6,586 bases of DNA from JBBITW01 sp037440525 (GTDB lineage: Bacteria; Desulfobacterota; BSN033; UBA1163). Numbering within the stretch: position 1 is the stretch's first letter; the number at the start of each line of letters is the position of its first letter. The position numbers were made by a program, and so were the translations under genes. Location of the stretch: contig JBBITW010000190.1 of NCBI GenBank assembly GCA_037440525.1, forward strand, positions 1 to 6,586, in the 5' to 3' direction. The notes under the pieces were generated by a model. That model was not told the DNA's origin. It did not search any database and saw nothing but the letters and a program-made list of their open reading frames with translations. Of the stretch, positions 5,561 through 6,586 are shown one piece after another.

Positions 5561-6406
5561 TTACAATTTATAGTACATTAATTCCCTTGCATAAGGTTTT
5601 ACTTTTGAGATGATGAGTTCCTGCTCATGCTGGGTCATAGGTTTAAAGGATTTGGTTATTTTGACATTCATCTCCAGTTGCTCAATAGTTTCACAACCCA
5701 CTACGACAGCTGTTACATTCTGGGTTAAGGCGAAGCGAAGAAAATCTTCCACAGATTCAACCCCGAAGATCTTAACAGATATTCCCCTTGAGAGGGTCTT
5801 CATCCCTAAGATACCCATCCCTTGTTTTTCTGCCTTTGGTAATACTTCGTCAATAAAAGACCAATAATGAGGTTCACCTGGATTGACAGGGATTAGCACA
5901 ACATCGAATGGGAAGAGGTCAAGGGCTCTTGAGATAATAGTGGGATTTCGATGGCCTGAGATGCCGATAAATCGAACGAGTTTATTTCTTTTAGCTGACT
6001 CAAAGGCACGAATTGCTCCTTTGGGTGAAAAGATTATTTCAAGGTCTTTTGGGGTTCTTATATCGTGAATAATCCAGAGATCGAGAAATTCAGTCTTCAT
6101 ATTTTTCAGGGTCGTTTCAAGATGCTTGAGGGCTCCATCCCCTGTCCTTTCATGAGATTTGCTTGTAAGGAAGATATCCTTTCTTCTCTCCTGAAGGGCC
6201 ATACCATAGTAGTTTTCACTCCCCGAATAGGATCGGGCTGATTCAAAATAGGTTATTCCCATCTCAATTGCACGATGAATAAGGGGGACTGCCTCCTCTT
6301 CTCGATTATAGCTTCTCAACAGACCCTCTCCACCTAATCCGAGGATTGTTACCATTGCCCCTGTCTTTCCTAAGGGCCTCTTGGGAATTGTTTTGGTCTC
6401 ATCCAT
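5561..6406 (-). CDS. aldo/keto reductase with Glu in place of the catalytic Asp
   Basis: Cytosolic NAD(P)H-dependent oxidoreductase of the aldo/keto reductase (TIM-barrel) family; the substrate cannot be told. From ATG 6406 it is 281 residues, beginning MDETKTIPKRPLGKTGAMVT, a typical family N-terminus. Of the tetrad Asp-Tyr-Lys-His, Y60 (in FESARSYSGSE), K83 (in TSKSH) and H114 (in WIIHD) are present, but the Asp position is E55. Other family marks are GISGH (148-152), GMKTL (201-205) and the cofactor-side VVVGCETIEQ (234-243). No C-terminal cysteine cluster is present, so it is not the iron-sulfur-extended type. The open frame extends 21 codons further to a TTG at 6469, but a promoter-like pair lies in that extension and AAGGAG (6423-6418) precedes ATG 6406, so the shorter form is preferred. 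Confidence 0.92.
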   Translation of the reverse strand: MDETKTIPKRPLGKTGAMVTILGLGGEGLLRSYNREEEAVPLIHRAIEMGITYFESARSYSGSENYYGMALQERRKDIFLTSKSHERTGDGALKHLETTLKNMKTEFLDLWIIHDIRTPKDLEIIFSPKGAIRAFESAKRNKLVRFIGISGHRNPTIISRALDLFPFDVVLIPVNPGEPHYWSFIDEVLPKAEKQGMGILGMKTLSRGISVKIFGVESVEDFLRFALTQNVTAVVVGCETIEQLEMNVKITKSFKPMTQHEQELIISKVKPYARELMYYKL

Positions 6407-6442
6407 AAGAATGAAGTCTCCTTTTGTTTTTTGAAATTCTTC

Positions 6443-6469
6443 ATTATCACGAAATGTTAAAATAATCAA
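6443..6469 (-). promoter_or_regulatory. candidate promoter of the aldo/keto reductase
   Basis: Minus-strand TTGATT (6469-6464, four of six) and GATAAT (6448-6443, five of six) are separated by 15 bp, which is short. Transcription would start near 6436, leaving a leader of about 30 nt that contains AAGGAG (6423-6418), 11 nt before ATG 6406. It supports the shorter start. Confidence 0.35.
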
Positions 6470-6511
6470 GGCCTCTTAGTTAAATCTTTACAATTATCCC
6501 CCTTACCCTCT

Positions 6512-6538
6512 CCTCAAAGTGGCTGTGTCACAATGAGG
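6512..6538. repeat. imperfect inverted repeat upstream of the reductase
   Basis: CCTCAAAGTG (6512-6521) and CACAATGAGG (6529-6538) form two paired blocks (CCTCA/TGAGG and GTG/CAC) separated by a symmetrical AA/AA internal loop, with a 7-nt apical loop. It lies about 105 bp upstream of the reductase start. It could be an operator, an RNA hairpin or part of a dispersed repeat. Confidence 0.45.
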
Positions 6539-6551
6539 TGTATGCAATGTT

Positions 6552-6586
6552 TGTCATTCCGAGTCTCCTTTTTCTGTCATTCCGAG
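6552..6586. repeat. two direct copies of TGTCATTCCGAG, probable edge of a dispersed repeat
   Basis: TGTCATTCCGAG occurs at 6552-6563 and again at 6575-6586, offset by 23 bp, with a pyrimidine-rich spacer (TCTCCTTTTTC). The second copy is cut by the window end. The motif resembles the first bases of short dispersed intergenic repeats I have seen in many bacterial genomes (recollection, not checked). The rest of 6407-6586 shows no gene on either strand. Confidence 0.6.

Noticed and set aside
5610..6068. Plus-strand open frames opposite the aldo/keto reductase
   Set aside because: Antisense shadows of a well-supported gene, with protein-unlike composition.
6514..6569. Minus-strand ATG with AAGGAG upstream encoding a nine-residue peptide
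   Set aside because: The start lies within the repeated TGTCATTCCGAG unit and the frame closes after nine codons; most likely fortuitous.

Overview
The window looks like ordinary chromosome from a Gram-negative bacterium with moderately AT-rich DNA (about 40% G+C by eye). The order lon - era - rodZ-like gene, the AKR type and the style of the small hypothetical proteins suggest a deltaproteobacterial (Desulfobacterota-type) anaerobe. That placement is an inference with no marker gene behind it. No phage, transposase, CRISPR, rRNA or tRNA signature is visible.

Layout. Positions 1-141 hold what looks like the 3' tail of an upstream plus-strand gene. A textbook sigma-70 promoter (TTGACA-N16-TATAAT, 138-165) overlaps its stop codon and drives lon (200-2533, ATP-dependent protease). 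After a 148-bp gap come era (2682-3569, ribosome-assembly GTPase), a RodZ-type HTH/membrane protein (3602-4351) and a charged, helical protein of unknown function (4365-4856). The last three are closely spaced and probably co-transcribed. Convergent to them on the minus strand are a previously uncalled 44-residue basic ORF (4862-4996), a 132-residue cysteine-free protein with thioredoxin-like character (5061-5459) and an aldo/keto reductase (5561-6406). The window ends in non-coding DNA (6407-6586) with an imperfect inverted repeat and two copies of TGTCATTCCGAG, probably the edge of a dispersed repeat.

How the genes work together. The plus-strand set is housekeeping: protein quality control (Lon), 30S maturation linked to growth (Era) and cell-shape control (RodZ), with an uncharacterised passenger. 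The minus-strand genes are accessory and have no obvious functional link to one another.

No clearly new multi-gene system is present. The most interesting points are local. The C-terminal half of the 44-residue ORF echoes the N-terminus of its 132-residue neighbour in the same reading frame. That neighbour has a thioredoxin-like layout without any cysteine. The reductase has Glu at the position of the catalytic Asp. The hinge of Lon is unusually divergent. The lon and reductase start codons are best moved inward from their longest open frames, because promoter-like elements lie inside the extensions.
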